From: Chloroflexota bacterium
Lineage (GTDB): Bacteria > Chloroflexota > UBA11872 > VXNJ01
Length of the DNA stretch: 45,322 nucleotides
NCBI GenBank assembly: GCA_030744875.1
Contig: JASLPR010000058.1
Coordinates: forward strand, 1-45,322
Direction of reading: 5' to 3'
The stretch's first letter is position 1. Each line of letters begins with the position of its first letter. A program made the translations under genes and the position numbers. Below, piece after piece: positions 1 through 8,168 of this stretch. The notes under the pieces were generated by a model that saw nothing but the letters and a program-made list of their open reading frames with translations, was not told the origin of the DNA and did not search any database.

Positions 1-86
1 CTACCGCCCAAGCTTTGGGTCGTGCGCTCGAAAAGCTCGCCGTAGCGTCCGGCGCGGTCCGCTTTGTTGAGTTGTGATCGAACCAT
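1..86 (-). CDS. 5' end of an ORF immediately downstream of sufC (truncated by window edge; possibly another Suf component)
   Basis: ATG (CAT at 84-86 on +) directly follows the sufC stop; open to the window edge (MVRSQLNKADRAGRYGELFERTTQSLGG); family not identifiable from 28 residues. Confidence 0.35.
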   Translation of the reverse strand, partial: MVRSQLNKADRAGRYGELFERTTQSLGG

Positions 87-87
87 C

Positions 88-870
88 TCAGTTCCCGACC
101 TCTACCGGTTCGTCCTGTCGCAACCAGTCATACCCTTTATCCTCCAGCTCCAGCGCCAGCTCTTTTCCGCCCGATTTGACGATCCGTCCGCCGGAGAGGA
201 CGTGCACGAAATCGGGAACGATGTAATCCAGAAGTCGTTGATAGTGGGTCACGACGACGACGCTTTTGCGCTCATCGTGCAATCGGTTTACGCCGTCTGC
301 TACGATGCGCAGGGCATCGATGTCGAGTCCGGAATCGGTTTCGTCAAGAATCGCCAGCTTCGGCTCCAGGACCGCCATCTGCAGAATCTCGTGGCGCTTC
401 TTCTCACCGCCCGAAAAACCGTCGTTGACCGACCGTTTCAAGAAACTTTCGTCCATCTCGACGACCTTGAGCTTTTCGCGGATCAGGGCCAGAAAATCAA
501 AGGCGTCGATCTCCTCTTCTCCCCGATGTTTGCGGACCTCGTTAAGTCCGGTGCGGAGAAAGTAGGCCGAGTTCACGCCCGGGATCTCGATCGGATATTG
601 GAAGGCCAGGAACAACCCTTCCCGGGCCCTCTCTTCCGGTCCCATCTCCAGCAGATCCTTGCCCTCATACGTCACCGTGCCCGCAGTGACCTCGTACGCC
701 TCGTGACCGGCCAGCACCTGTGCAAGCGTGCTTTTGCCGGAGCCGTTGGGTCCCATAATCGCGTGCACCTCACCCCGGTTCACCACCAGGTCGATGCCGC
801 GCAGAATCTCTTTCCCCTCGCGGCGTACCGCGAGGCCCTTGACCTCGAGCAACGGTGCTGTCTTCGCCAT
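88..870 (-). CDS. sufC: Fe-S cluster assembly ATPase SufC
   Basis: 260 aa; Walker A GPNGSGKST, SGGEKKRHEILQM signature, LDETDSGLDIDALRIVADGVN typical of SufC. Confidence 0.95.
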   Translation of the reverse strand: MAKTAPLLEVKGLAVRREGKEILRGIDLVVNRGEVHAIMGPNGSGKSTLAQVLAGHEAYEVTAGTVTYEGKDLLEMGPEERAREGLFLAFQYPIEIPGVNSAYFLRTGLNEVRKHRGEEEIDAFDFLALIREKLKVVEMDESFLKRSVNDGFSGGEKKRHEILQMAVLEPKLAILDETDSGLDIDALRIVADGVNRLHDERKSVVVVTHYQRLLDYIVPDFVHVLSGGRIVKSGGKELALELEDKGYDWLRQDEPVEVGN

Positions 871-1171
871 ACATCAGCCTTCTCTGTATCTCAGAATCCG
901 GCAGCCAGCCCGGCCCTCGTTGCGGGCCGGCTCGTTCGCCGGCCGCTACCCGGTTATTTTGCCGGAATCGGGGCGGCTGCGTGTGATTGCGCAGACCGAA
1001 TCTAGCACCAGTTGGAGACGCCCGCAAAATAAAGACAGTCAAAACTGACTTAACTAGTCGCACTTCCTGAAAATGGCGCCGGCGATCCGCCCCAAACGAC
1101 GTCCCGACCGGCCTATCCTAAGGCGTGTGGCAGCGGCTGGTTGTAATCAGGCTTGCATGTTCCGTGGCCGG

Positions 1172-2365
1172 CTAAGACGCTGCGCCAGTCGCCGCGAATT
1201 CGCGCACGATCGCCTCGTAGAGCGCCGCGCAGTTTGCCACCTGGTCCAGTTCGACGTACTCGTCGGGGGAGTGCGCCTGGTCGATGTCCCCGGGGCCGAG
1301 CACGACCGCCGGAATCCCGCCCAGGGCCAGCGAAGAGCCGTCGGTTCCGTAGGGGACCCCGGCGGGTTTGTCCGCCAGGCCCAGCCCGCGCCCGGCCGCG
1401 CTGGCGGCGCTGACGATCGCCGCGGTAGGGTCGGTGTCCAGCCCTTCCTCCAGCAGGAACGGCACCAGCGATTCGAGTTGCATCCCGGGAGTCTCGGCCT
1501 GTAGGCGGTCTAGGTCGTCGGTCACCGCCTGCCAGGTCGTTTGTGCCTGTTCGCTCGGCAGCACCCGGCGGTCGATCTGGACCCGGCACTCGTCGGGCAC
1601 CACGTTCACCTGCACCCCGCCGGCGATGGTGGAAACGGTCAGCGTGCCGTCGCCGCACAGGGCATGGCGCAGTTCGGGCGGCGTCACCGCGTGCCGGGCG
1701 ACCAGGCGGTCGATCACCGCCGCCATCTGATAGATGGCATTGACGCCGTTCTCGGGTTTGGACGTATGGGCAGCGCGCCCCCGGGTCACCACTTCCCAGC
1801 GGGCCACGCCCTTGTGGGCGATGACCGGCACCAGCCCGGTGGGCTCGCCGACGATGGCGCCATCGGCCCGCAGTCCACGCTCGACGGCGGCGTCAACCCC
1901 ACGCTTTAGATACTCCTCATCGACTGTGGCCAGCAGCACCACTTGGCAGCCAGGGTCCGGCGGGCGTTCGATTAGCCGCTCCAGCGCCAGCAGCATCGCC
2001 GCCATCGCGCCCTTGGTGTCGCAGGCGCCGCGCCCGTAAAGCCGGCCGTCTCTTTGAACTGGCTTGTTGGTCGAGACCGGGCCGTCGAACGGCACCGTGT
2101 CCAGGTGGACGTCGAACACGAGCCGGCGGGCGGCCCGGGAAGCGGGCATCTCCAGGACCGTGTTGAAACGGCCGGGCAAGACCTCGTATTGGCTCACTTC
2201 CAGCCCGAGGCGCCGGCCGTAGGCGGCCAGGAAATCCCCGTACTCGCGCTCGCCGCGCTCGCCGCCGGGCATGTCCGGGTTGACGCTGTCGATACTGACC
2301 AATTCGCTCAGCAAATCCGCCGCCCGCGCGGTCTGTCGGTTGGCTGCCATGCCGCCTCCATTCAC
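1172..2365 (-). CDS. M20-family metallopeptidase / acetylornithine deacetylase-succinyl-diaminopimelate desuccinylase-like
   Basis: VFDVHLDTVPFDGP, YGRGACDTKGAMAAML, VDEEYLKRG and GTDGSSLALGGIPAVVLGPG motifs; start may be internal (MAANRQ). Confidence 0.88.
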   Translation of the reverse strand: MNGGGMAANRQTARAADLLSELVSIDSVNPDMPGGERGEREYGDFLAAYGRRLGLEVSQYEVLPGRFNTVLEMPASRAARRLVFDVHLDTVPFDGPVSTNKPVQRDGRLYGRGACDTKGAMAAMLLALERLIERPPDPGCQVVLLATVDEEYLKRGVDAAVERGLRADGAIVGEPTGLVPVIAHKGVARWEVVTRGRAAHTSKPENGVNAIYQMAAVIDRLVARHAVTPPELRHALCGDGTLTVSTIAGGVQVNVVPDECRVQIDRRVLPSEQAQTTWQAVTDDLDRLQAETPGMQLESLVPFLLEEGLDTDPTAAIVSAASAAGRGLGLADKPAGVPYGTDGSSLALGGIPAVVLGPGDIDQAHSPDEYVELDQVANCAALYEAIVREFAATGAAS

Positions 2366-2478
2366 GTTGTCGGTCGCCAGATCATAGTTGCCCGCCCGGA
2401 TCGCCTGCCGCGCAATCGCCGCCCGGCGTCGATAAACTCAGCCCGATTTGTTGGCGCAGTTGTTGAGAAGAGGCCGGC

Positions 2479-3549
2479 GTGGACGAAAGAATCAACGTAC
2501 CGATCGATACCCTCCGTGAATTTGGCCGCCGGGCGTTCGTCAACGCTGGCATGGATGCCGAAGTTGCTGAGATCGTGACCGAGGTGCAGCTGGAGGCGGC
2601 CATTCGCGGCCAGCCCACCCACAACGTCGGCGACATCCCCCGCTACGCTGACCAGGTTCGTAGCGGCTACATCAACGGTTTCCCGACAATGACCATCGAG
2701 CGCGAGTCCGGGGTCCACGCGCTCTACGACGCCGACCGCGCCGCTGGCCAGTACGCCGGCTACGTCGCGATGAACACCTGCATCGAGAAGGCCGCCGAAG
2801 CTGGCATAGCCGCCGTGGGCGTGCGCAACAGCCTGCACTACGGTGCCTCCGGATACTACGCCAGCATGGCCGCTGACAGGGATCTGATCGGCATCTGCAC
2901 CACCAACGCCGGCTCCAGCATGGCTCCCTGGGGCGGCGCCAGCCACACCCTGGGCAACAATCCCCTGGGAGTCGGCGTGCCCACCGGCGACAGCCATCCG
3001 GTGATGCTCGACATTGCCATGAGCGTCGTCGCCGTCGGCAAGATCGCCCTCAGCATTGCCCAGGGCAAAGGACTCCCTGCCGGTTGGATGATTGACGCCG
3101 ACGGCCGTCCGACCACCGACCCGGAGGACTTCGGTACCGGCAGCGCCGCGCCGATGGCCGAGCACAAGGGCTACGGGCTGACCCTGGTGATGGAAATCCT
3201 TTCCGGTGTCCTGACCGGAGCCCTGTTCGGTGCCGACCACAACTGGCGCGGCAAATCCGAAGGCCCCAGCGCCATCCGCGATATCGGCCATTTCTTCCTG
3301 GCCATCGACCCGGCCATGTTCATGCCGATCGATGAGTTCAAGGCCCGTATGGAGACCCTGATCGAGCACCTCCGCGCATCCAAGCTAGCACCCGGGATAG
3401 AGCGGATTATTGTGCCCGGCGAGCCCGAGTACGAGGCCCGCGCCCGCAACCTGGAAAGCGGAACCATCCCGATGCTGCGCAACACCTACGAGCGGGTGCA
3501 GGCCCACATCGAAGAGCACGACCTGGGAGTCAAGCTACCGTCGGCCTAG
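2479..3549 (+). CDS. Malate/L-lactate dehydrogenase (Ldh2/YlbC/YiaK family) oxidoreductase
   Basis: NSLHYGASGYYASMAADRDLIGICTTNAGSSMAPWGGASHTLGNNPLGVGVPTG and AEHKGYGLTLVMEILSGVLTGA motifs. Confidence 0.9.
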   Translation: MDERINVPIDTLREFGRRAFVNAGMDAEVAEIVTEVQLEAAIRGQPTHNVGDIPRYADQVRSGYINGFPTMTIERESGVHALYDADRAAGQYAGYVAMNTCIEKAAEAGIAAVGVRNSLHYGASGYYASMAADRDLIGICTTNAGSSMAPWGGASHTLGNNPLGVGVPTGDSHPVMLDIAMSVVAVGKIALSIAQGKGLPAGWMIDADGRPTTDPEDFGTGSAAPMAEHKGYGLTLVMEILSGVLTGALFGADHNWRGKSEGPSAIRDIGHFFLAIDPAMFMPIDEFKARMETLIEHLRASKLAPGIERIIVPGEPEYEARARNLESGTIPMLRNTYERVQAHIEEHDLGVKLPSA

Positions 3550-3624
3550 CTTTCGCCACCAAGGAACGGGGAACGCCGCGGTCTGGCCGCCGGAGCGATT
3601 GCGACTTCGCTGTCGTCCGCGGGT

Positions 3625-3897
3625 CTAGCCGCCGGCGGCCGCCGGGACGATCGAGACCTCGGCGTCGGCCGGGACCTCGGCGTCCAGGCCGCCGAGGAAA
3701 CGGATGTCCTCGCCGCCGACGTAGACGCCGACGAAGGCCGACGGCTCACCCTTTTCGTCGAGCACCCGGTTCTTGATCCCCGGGTGCTTCGCGTCGATCT
3801 CGTCGAGAATTGCGCGGATCGTCCCTCCGGTAACCCGGAGCTTGCGCTCGCCGTCGACCAGGTTTCGCAATTGCGATGGAATTCTTACGGTTGCCAA
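3625..3897 (-). CDS. MoaD/ThiS-like ubiquitin-fold sulfur carrier protein
   Basis: 90 aa, beta-grasp-like pattern, ends in ...VSIVPAAAGG* (C-terminal GG as needed for thiocarboxylation); 25 nt downstream of the thrC-like stop. Confidence 0.88.
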   Translation of the reverse strand: MATVRIPSQLRNLVDGERKLRVTGGTIRAILDEIDAKHPGIKNRVLDEKGEPSAFVGVYVGGEDIRFLGGLDAEVPADAEVSIVPAAAGG

Positions 3898-3922
3898 TTT
3901 GGTGTCCTTTTACGGGAGCCGG

Positions 3923-5182
3923 TCACCGGGCCGCCTGGGCCAGGACCGCTTCTTGTTTATCCTCCAGCGCGTCCTCGAACGAGCCGATTGTCGGTTGGAT
4001 CGTCATGGTCACGGAGACGTGGCCGTCCACCGCCTCCTGAGTCTTGAGACCGTTGCCGGTGACGTACGCGACGGTGACTTCATCCTCGCCGATCGCGCCG
4101 TTCGCGGCCAGCTTTCTCAGGGTGGCGATGGTGACGCCGCCGGCGGCTTCGGTGAAGATGCCTTCCGTGGCGGCCAGTAGTTTGATGCCTTCCACCGTCT
4201 CGGCGTCGGTCACCGACTCGATCACGCCGCCGGTCCGCCGGGCCACTTCCAGCGAGTAGTTACCGTCGGCCGGATTGCCGATGGCCAGTGACTTCGCCAC
4301 CGTCTCCGGCTGGCGCACTGGTTCGAAGGCGTCCTCGCCGGCCGCGAAGGCGGCCGCCACCGGCCCGCAGCCCGCGGCCTGCGCCCCGGAGACCCGGACG
4401 CTCTGGCCGTCGATCAGGCCGACCGTCACCATCTCTTCGAAGCCCTGCGCGATCTTCGTGTAAAGCGCCCCCGAGGCGATCGGCACCACGACGTGATCGG
4501 GCGCTCGCCAGCCGAGCTGTTCGACGGTTTCAAAGGCCAGTGTTTTGGAACCCTCCGCGTAGTAGGGACGGACGTTGATGTTGCAGAACGCCCATTCTTC
4601 TTCATCGGCGATTTCCGAGCACAGCCGATTCAGTTGGTCGTAGGTGCCGTTAACGGCGATCAAATTCGCGCCGTAGACCGCCGCGTTGGTGATCTTGCCG
4701 GCCTCGACATCGGACGGCAGGAAGACGTAGGTCTCCATTTCGGCCTTCACTCCGGCGGCCGCCACGGCGCTGGCCAGGTTGCCGGTGGAGGCGCAGGCGA
4801 AGACGGTGTATCCGAGTTCGCGAGCCTTGGTGACCGCGATTGCCACCGGCCGGTCCTTGAACGAGTAGGTTGGGTTGACCGAGTCGTTCTTCACGTAGAG
4901 GTTCTTCAGGCCGATGGCGGCGCCCAGTCGCGGGGCGTACTGCAGCGGCGTGAAACCCACTCGCACATCGGAATCCCAGCCGGATTCCACCGGCAGCAGG
5001 TCGACATATCGCCACAGGCTTATCGGGCCGTTCTCGATTTTCTCGCGGCTGATGACCGACCTGATGTGGTCGTAGTCCAGCGCGACCTCTAGGGGGCCGA
5101 AGCAGAGTTCACATACGTGAATCCCGTTGGTCGCGTAGACCTCGCCGCATTCTTTACATTTGAGTCCCAAGACTTTGCTCAT
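3923..5182 (-). CDS. thrC: Threonine synthase-like PLP enzyme with N-terminal zinc ribbon
   Basis: Start taken at MSKVLGLKCKECGEVYATNGIHVCELC (zinc ribbon); PLP lysine in NPTYSFKDRPVA; CASTGNLASAVAA. The ORF-track extension upstream to 5341 lies in the riboswitch leader and is unlikely to be coding. Confidence 0.9.
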   Translation of the reverse strand: MSKVLGLKCKECGEVYATNGIHVCELCFGPLEVALDYDHIRSVISREKIENGPISLWRYVDLLPVESGWDSDVRVGFTPLQYAPRLGAAIGLKNLYVKNDSVNPTYSFKDRPVAIAVTKARELGYTVFACASTGNLASAVAAAGVKAEMETYVFLPSDVEAGKITNAAVYGANLIAVNGTYDQLNRLCSEIADEEEWAFCNINVRPYYAEGSKTLAFETVEQLGWRAPDHVVVPIASGALYTKIAQGFEEMVTVGLIDGQSVRVSGAQAAGCGPVAAAFAAGEDAFEPVRQPETVAKSLAIGNPADGNYSLEVARRTGGVIESVTDAETVEGIKLLAATEGIFTEAAGGVTIATLRKLAANGAIGEDEVTVAYVTGNGLKTQEAVDGHVSVTMTIQPTIGSFEDALEDKQEAVLAQAAR

Positions 5183-5345
5183 GCTCCCGACTCGTTTTCG
5201 CCAGATGATGCTCGTGGGGTAGGCCGGAGAGTGCCGGCCGAGAAACCGCGCCAGGTGCGCGGCGTCACATCCTCGCCGAGCCGCCGGTGGTGGCGGTGCC
5301 CACCACGAGCGGGCGTTGAGTCGTGGGTATGTCCGGGACATGCAA

Positions 5346-5367
5346 GGAACCCCGTACGAGGGGTTCC
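5346..5367 (-). terminator. Terminator/sequester-like hairpin of SAM riboswitch expression platform
   Basis: Perfect 8-bp stem ggaacccc / ggggttcc with 6-nt loop; weak U-tract on the minus strand (CUUGCAUGUCCC), so intrinsic termination is uncertain. Confidence 0.6.
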
Positions 5368-5397
5368 ACTAAAGACAGCTAATGCCAATTGTGGTCC

Positions 5398-5500
5398 TCT
5401 TATCTTGCAGGCAGGTCACCCACCGGAGTTGGCACCTGGTCCCATCGGGACTGGTTGCCGGGCTTCACAGGGCCGTATCCCTCCACCACTCTGGATAAGA
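5398..5500 (-). promoter_or_regulatory. SAM-I (S-box) riboswitch aptamer
   Basis: Minus strand reads CTTATCCAGAGTGGTGGAGGGATACGGCCCTGTGAAGCCCGGCAACC...GGTGCCAACTCC...AAGATAAG, matching the S-box core and P1 closure. Confidence 0.95.
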
Positions 5501-5535
5501 AAATCGGGTGTGACCACTTCTTCAGTTGTCCGAAA

Positions 5536-5563
5536 AGTATATCATTAGGCCGCTCGCCGTCGA
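5536..5563 (-). promoter_or_regulatory. Putative sigma-70-type promoter for the SAM riboswitch transcript
   Basis: Minus strand TCGACG-16 nt-TATACT, with the -10 about 36 nt upstream of the aptamer P1. Confidence 0.5.
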
Positions 5564-5782
5564 AGCGAATCGGTCTCGATCGGGTCCCGGTTGCCGCCGG
5601 GAATGACGGCCCATCGCTAGGAAGGGTCCGGGACCGCAGTTGCGCTTTTCATGGGTTGTGAGGGGTGTGGACGCGGGTCGGCATCGCCGGCGATCGCGCC
5701 GATTCGACATTCCCGGACGGCCGTTTGGCCGGTTTCGCGACCGCCACGCGGCCGGCGCAATTTCGCTCGCGGGCGGCCGCTG

Positions 5783-7048
5783 ATGAACCAGTCCTCGGCC
5801 CGCCGCATCTCCATATCGCTCTTTATCAGCCAGGGCATTTTTAGCGCCGCGATGATCGCCGTCTTTACCGTGATGGCCATCGTCGCCGCCGATCTCGGCG
5901 GCAGCGGGCGCTGGGCCGGCGTGCCGATTCTGGCGATGTTCATCGGCCGCTTCTTGGCCTCTTACCTTATGGGACGCCTGATGGACCTCTGGGGCCGGCG
6001 CCCGTCGCTGGCCGGGGCCTTCCTCCTGGGCTTCGTCGGCGCGGCACTGGCGGTGGCCTCCATCCTGAATCGCAACTTCCCCGGCTTCGTGGTTGCCGCG
6101 CTCATCTTCGGCATGGCACGCGGCGGGGCCGAGCAGATGCGGTTCATCGCTGCCGAAGTGCAAATGCCGAACCGGCGCGCCTGGGCGATCGGCATTATCG
6201 TCTTCGCCGGCACGATCGGGTCGGTCTTTGGGCCCTGGATCTACCAGGCGACCGCCACCGCTGCCGCCGCCACCGGCTACGACCAGAACGTTGGGCCTTG
6301 GGCGGCCGCCGTCGTACTGATGGGCCTGGCGATGACCGTCGTCTACGCGACCCTGCGGCCGGACCCGCGCGAACTCGGCCGACAGATCGCCGTCGCCACC
6401 GAGTCCGGCCTCGGACCAGCCATCGCCCGCCCGATGTCCGAAGTCTTTACCAAGGCCCGCGTCCGCCTCGCCGTCGTCTCGGTGGCGGTCGGACAGGTGG
6501 TCATGACGATCCTGATGGCCGTCACCCCGCTTCACATGACTCAGGAAGGCTACTTCCCGGGTGACATATCCATTGTGATGGGCGCGCACATGCTGGGAAT
6601 GTTCGGGCTAGCGCCGCTTACCGGACGGCTCGTTGATCGGCTCGGGCCCTACTGGGTAATCGCCGGCGGGGCCACGCTGTTGGTGGTCACCTGCGGGTTC
6701 GCCTTCTTCGCTGCCAGCGTTTCGGTGCTGGCGCTGGCGCTGTTTCTGTTGGGGCTGGGCTGGAACCTCACCTTTGTCGCTGGATCGGCGCTCTTGATGA
6801 GCATGGTCACCCAGGCCGAACGGGCCCGCAGCCAGGGCATCACCGAGATGGTGAACTCGCTCACCGGCGGCCTGGCGGCGTTGAGTTCGGGGTTCCTGCT
6901 GGTGTTCGGCGGGCTGCGCATGCTGGCCGTCGGCGGCCTGATGCTGACCGCGATTCTCGTGGTCGCCCAGGCCTGGGTGCTGGCGATGCAGGCCCATCGG
7001 CGCCCGGTGCCGGTCGCCAGCCCGGCGTCACCGGTCGACCGGGACTAG
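5783..7048 (+). CDS. MFS transporter
   Basis: Multi-TM protein; start at MNQSSARRISISLFISQG; RLMDLWGRRPSLAGAFLLG loop typical of MFS. Confidence 0.87.
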   Translation: MNQSSARRISISLFISQGIFSAAMIAVFTVMAIVAADLGGSGRWAGVPILAMFIGRFLASYLMGRLMDLWGRRPSLAGAFLLGFVGAALAVASILNRNFPGFVVAALIFGMARGGAEQMRFIAAEVQMPNRRAWAIGIIVFAGTIGSVFGPWIYQATATAAAATGYDQNVGPWAAAVVLMGLAMTVVYATLRPDPRELGRQIAVATESGLGPAIARPMSEVFTKARVRLAVVSVAVGQVVMTILMAVTPLHMTQEGYFPGDISIVMGAHMLGMFGLAPLTGRLVDRLGPYWVIAGGATLLVVTCGFAFFAASVSVLALALFLLGLGWNLTFVAGSALLMSMVTQAERARSQGITEMVNSLTGGLAALSSGFLLVFGGLRMLAVGGLMLTAILVVAQAWVLAMQAHRRPVPVASPASPVDRD

Positions 7049-7935
7049 TCCCGCGGCCGGACCTCTACCCCGGCCAGCTTCTCCAGCGGCCGGATGATCG
7101 CGCTTACGTTGTTGGATCCCTCGCCCTGGGCCTGGGCCTCGCGATGCACGACCTCGGCCATCGTTGTCACCGCCAGCCGCACTCCCTGGGCCTTGCCCAT
7201 ATCAGTGATAAGCCCCAGGTCCTTGGTCAGCAGATCCAGGCTGAAACGCGGGTCGAAATCGCGCTTCAGGGTGCTGTCCGGGATCGTCCAGGTCATAACC
7301 GCGCTCTGGGCGACCGCGCCGTTCAGTACCTCGTAGACCAGTGCCGGGTCCACGCCGGACTTCGTCGCCAGGACGAACGCCTCGGCGACCGCCGCGTTGG
7401 TCACCCCGACGATCAACTGGTTGGCCATCTTCACCGCCGTGCCGGCGCCCACCGGCCCGCACAGAAAAATGCTGCCGCCGACGATGTCCAATACCGGCCG
7501 GGCCTTCGCGAAGTCCTCTTCCGAACCGCCCAGCATGATCGACAGGGAGCCGTCTTCAGCGCGGGCCGGTCCGCCGCTCATCGGAGCGTCCAGGTAGCCG
7601 ATCCCCTTTTCGGCCGCGGCCGCGCCGCAGCGCAGCGCGGTGTCGATACCGTTGGTGCTGAAATCGATCAGGATGCTACCCGGTGGAGCATTTGCTATCA
7701 GGCCCCCGTCTCCCAGGTAGATTTCCTCAACTGTTTCCGGCACCGGCAGGGCGGTCATGATGAAATCGGCCGCGACGACCTCGCCCACGGTGGCGGCCCG
7801 GGTTGCGCCCGCCGCCACGAGTTCTTCCACCCCGGCCTGGCTGCGGTTGTGCACTGTGAGTTCGTGCCCGGCCTTGAGCAGATTCCGCGCCATCGGCAAC
7901 CCCATCAGTCCTAGTCCGATGAACCCCAATCTCAT
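7045..7935 (-). CDS. NAD(P)-binding beta-hydroxyacid dehydrogenase (3-hydroxyisobutyrate dehydrogenase / tartronate semialdehyde reductase family)
   Basis: MRLGFIGLGLMGLPMARNLLKAGHELTVHNR; YLDAPMSGGPARAEDGSLSIMLGG; GAGTAVKMANQLIVG. Confidence 0.92.
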   Translation of the reverse strand: MRLGFIGLGLMGLPMARNLLKAGHELTVHNRSQAGVEELVAAGATRAATVGEVVAADFIMTALPVPETVEEIYLGDGGLIANAPPGSILIDFSTNGIDTALRCGAAAAEKGIGYLDAPMSGGPARAEDGSLSIMLGGSEEDFAKARPVLDIVGGSIFLCGPVGAGTAVKMANQLIVGVTNAAVAEAFVLATKSGVDPALVYEVLNGAVAQSAVMTWTIPDSTLKRDFDPRFSLDLLTKDLGLITDMGKAQGVRLAVTTMAEVVHREAQAQGEGSNNVSAIIRPLEKLAGVEVRPRD

Positions 7936-8168
7936 GCTGCCAATCCTCTCTGATTCGTGGGCCCATGGAATGTCTGTCGGGCAGTCGAAAGCGACATGGT
8001 CAGCGCACCCTCGAGCTTCCGCTACAGGCAAGTAACCTAGCACCAAACTAATGACAGTTTGTTCGTGCTACCAAAGCGGGTAGCATAACGTAGACCTCGT
8101 TCAGCATTCCCGACTAGGGGAGAGTCCCGGACGATAGTCGCCCGATGCTGGGAAGAAGCGTACCTCCT

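Noticed and set aside
64-1005. 313-aa plus-strand ORF in the track
   Set aside because: Antisense to sufC, whose minus-strand product has complete ABC ATPase motifs; a high-GC shadow ORF.
2362-3369. 335-aa minus-strand ORF
   Set aside because: Antisense to the clearly conserved Ldh2-family dehydrogenase; Gly/His-rich shadow translation.
5183-5341. N-terminal extension of the thrC ORF (MSRTYPRLNARSWW...)
   Set aside because: Falls in the SAM riboswitch leader; the zinc-ribbon start MSKVLGLKC is a natural N-terminus.
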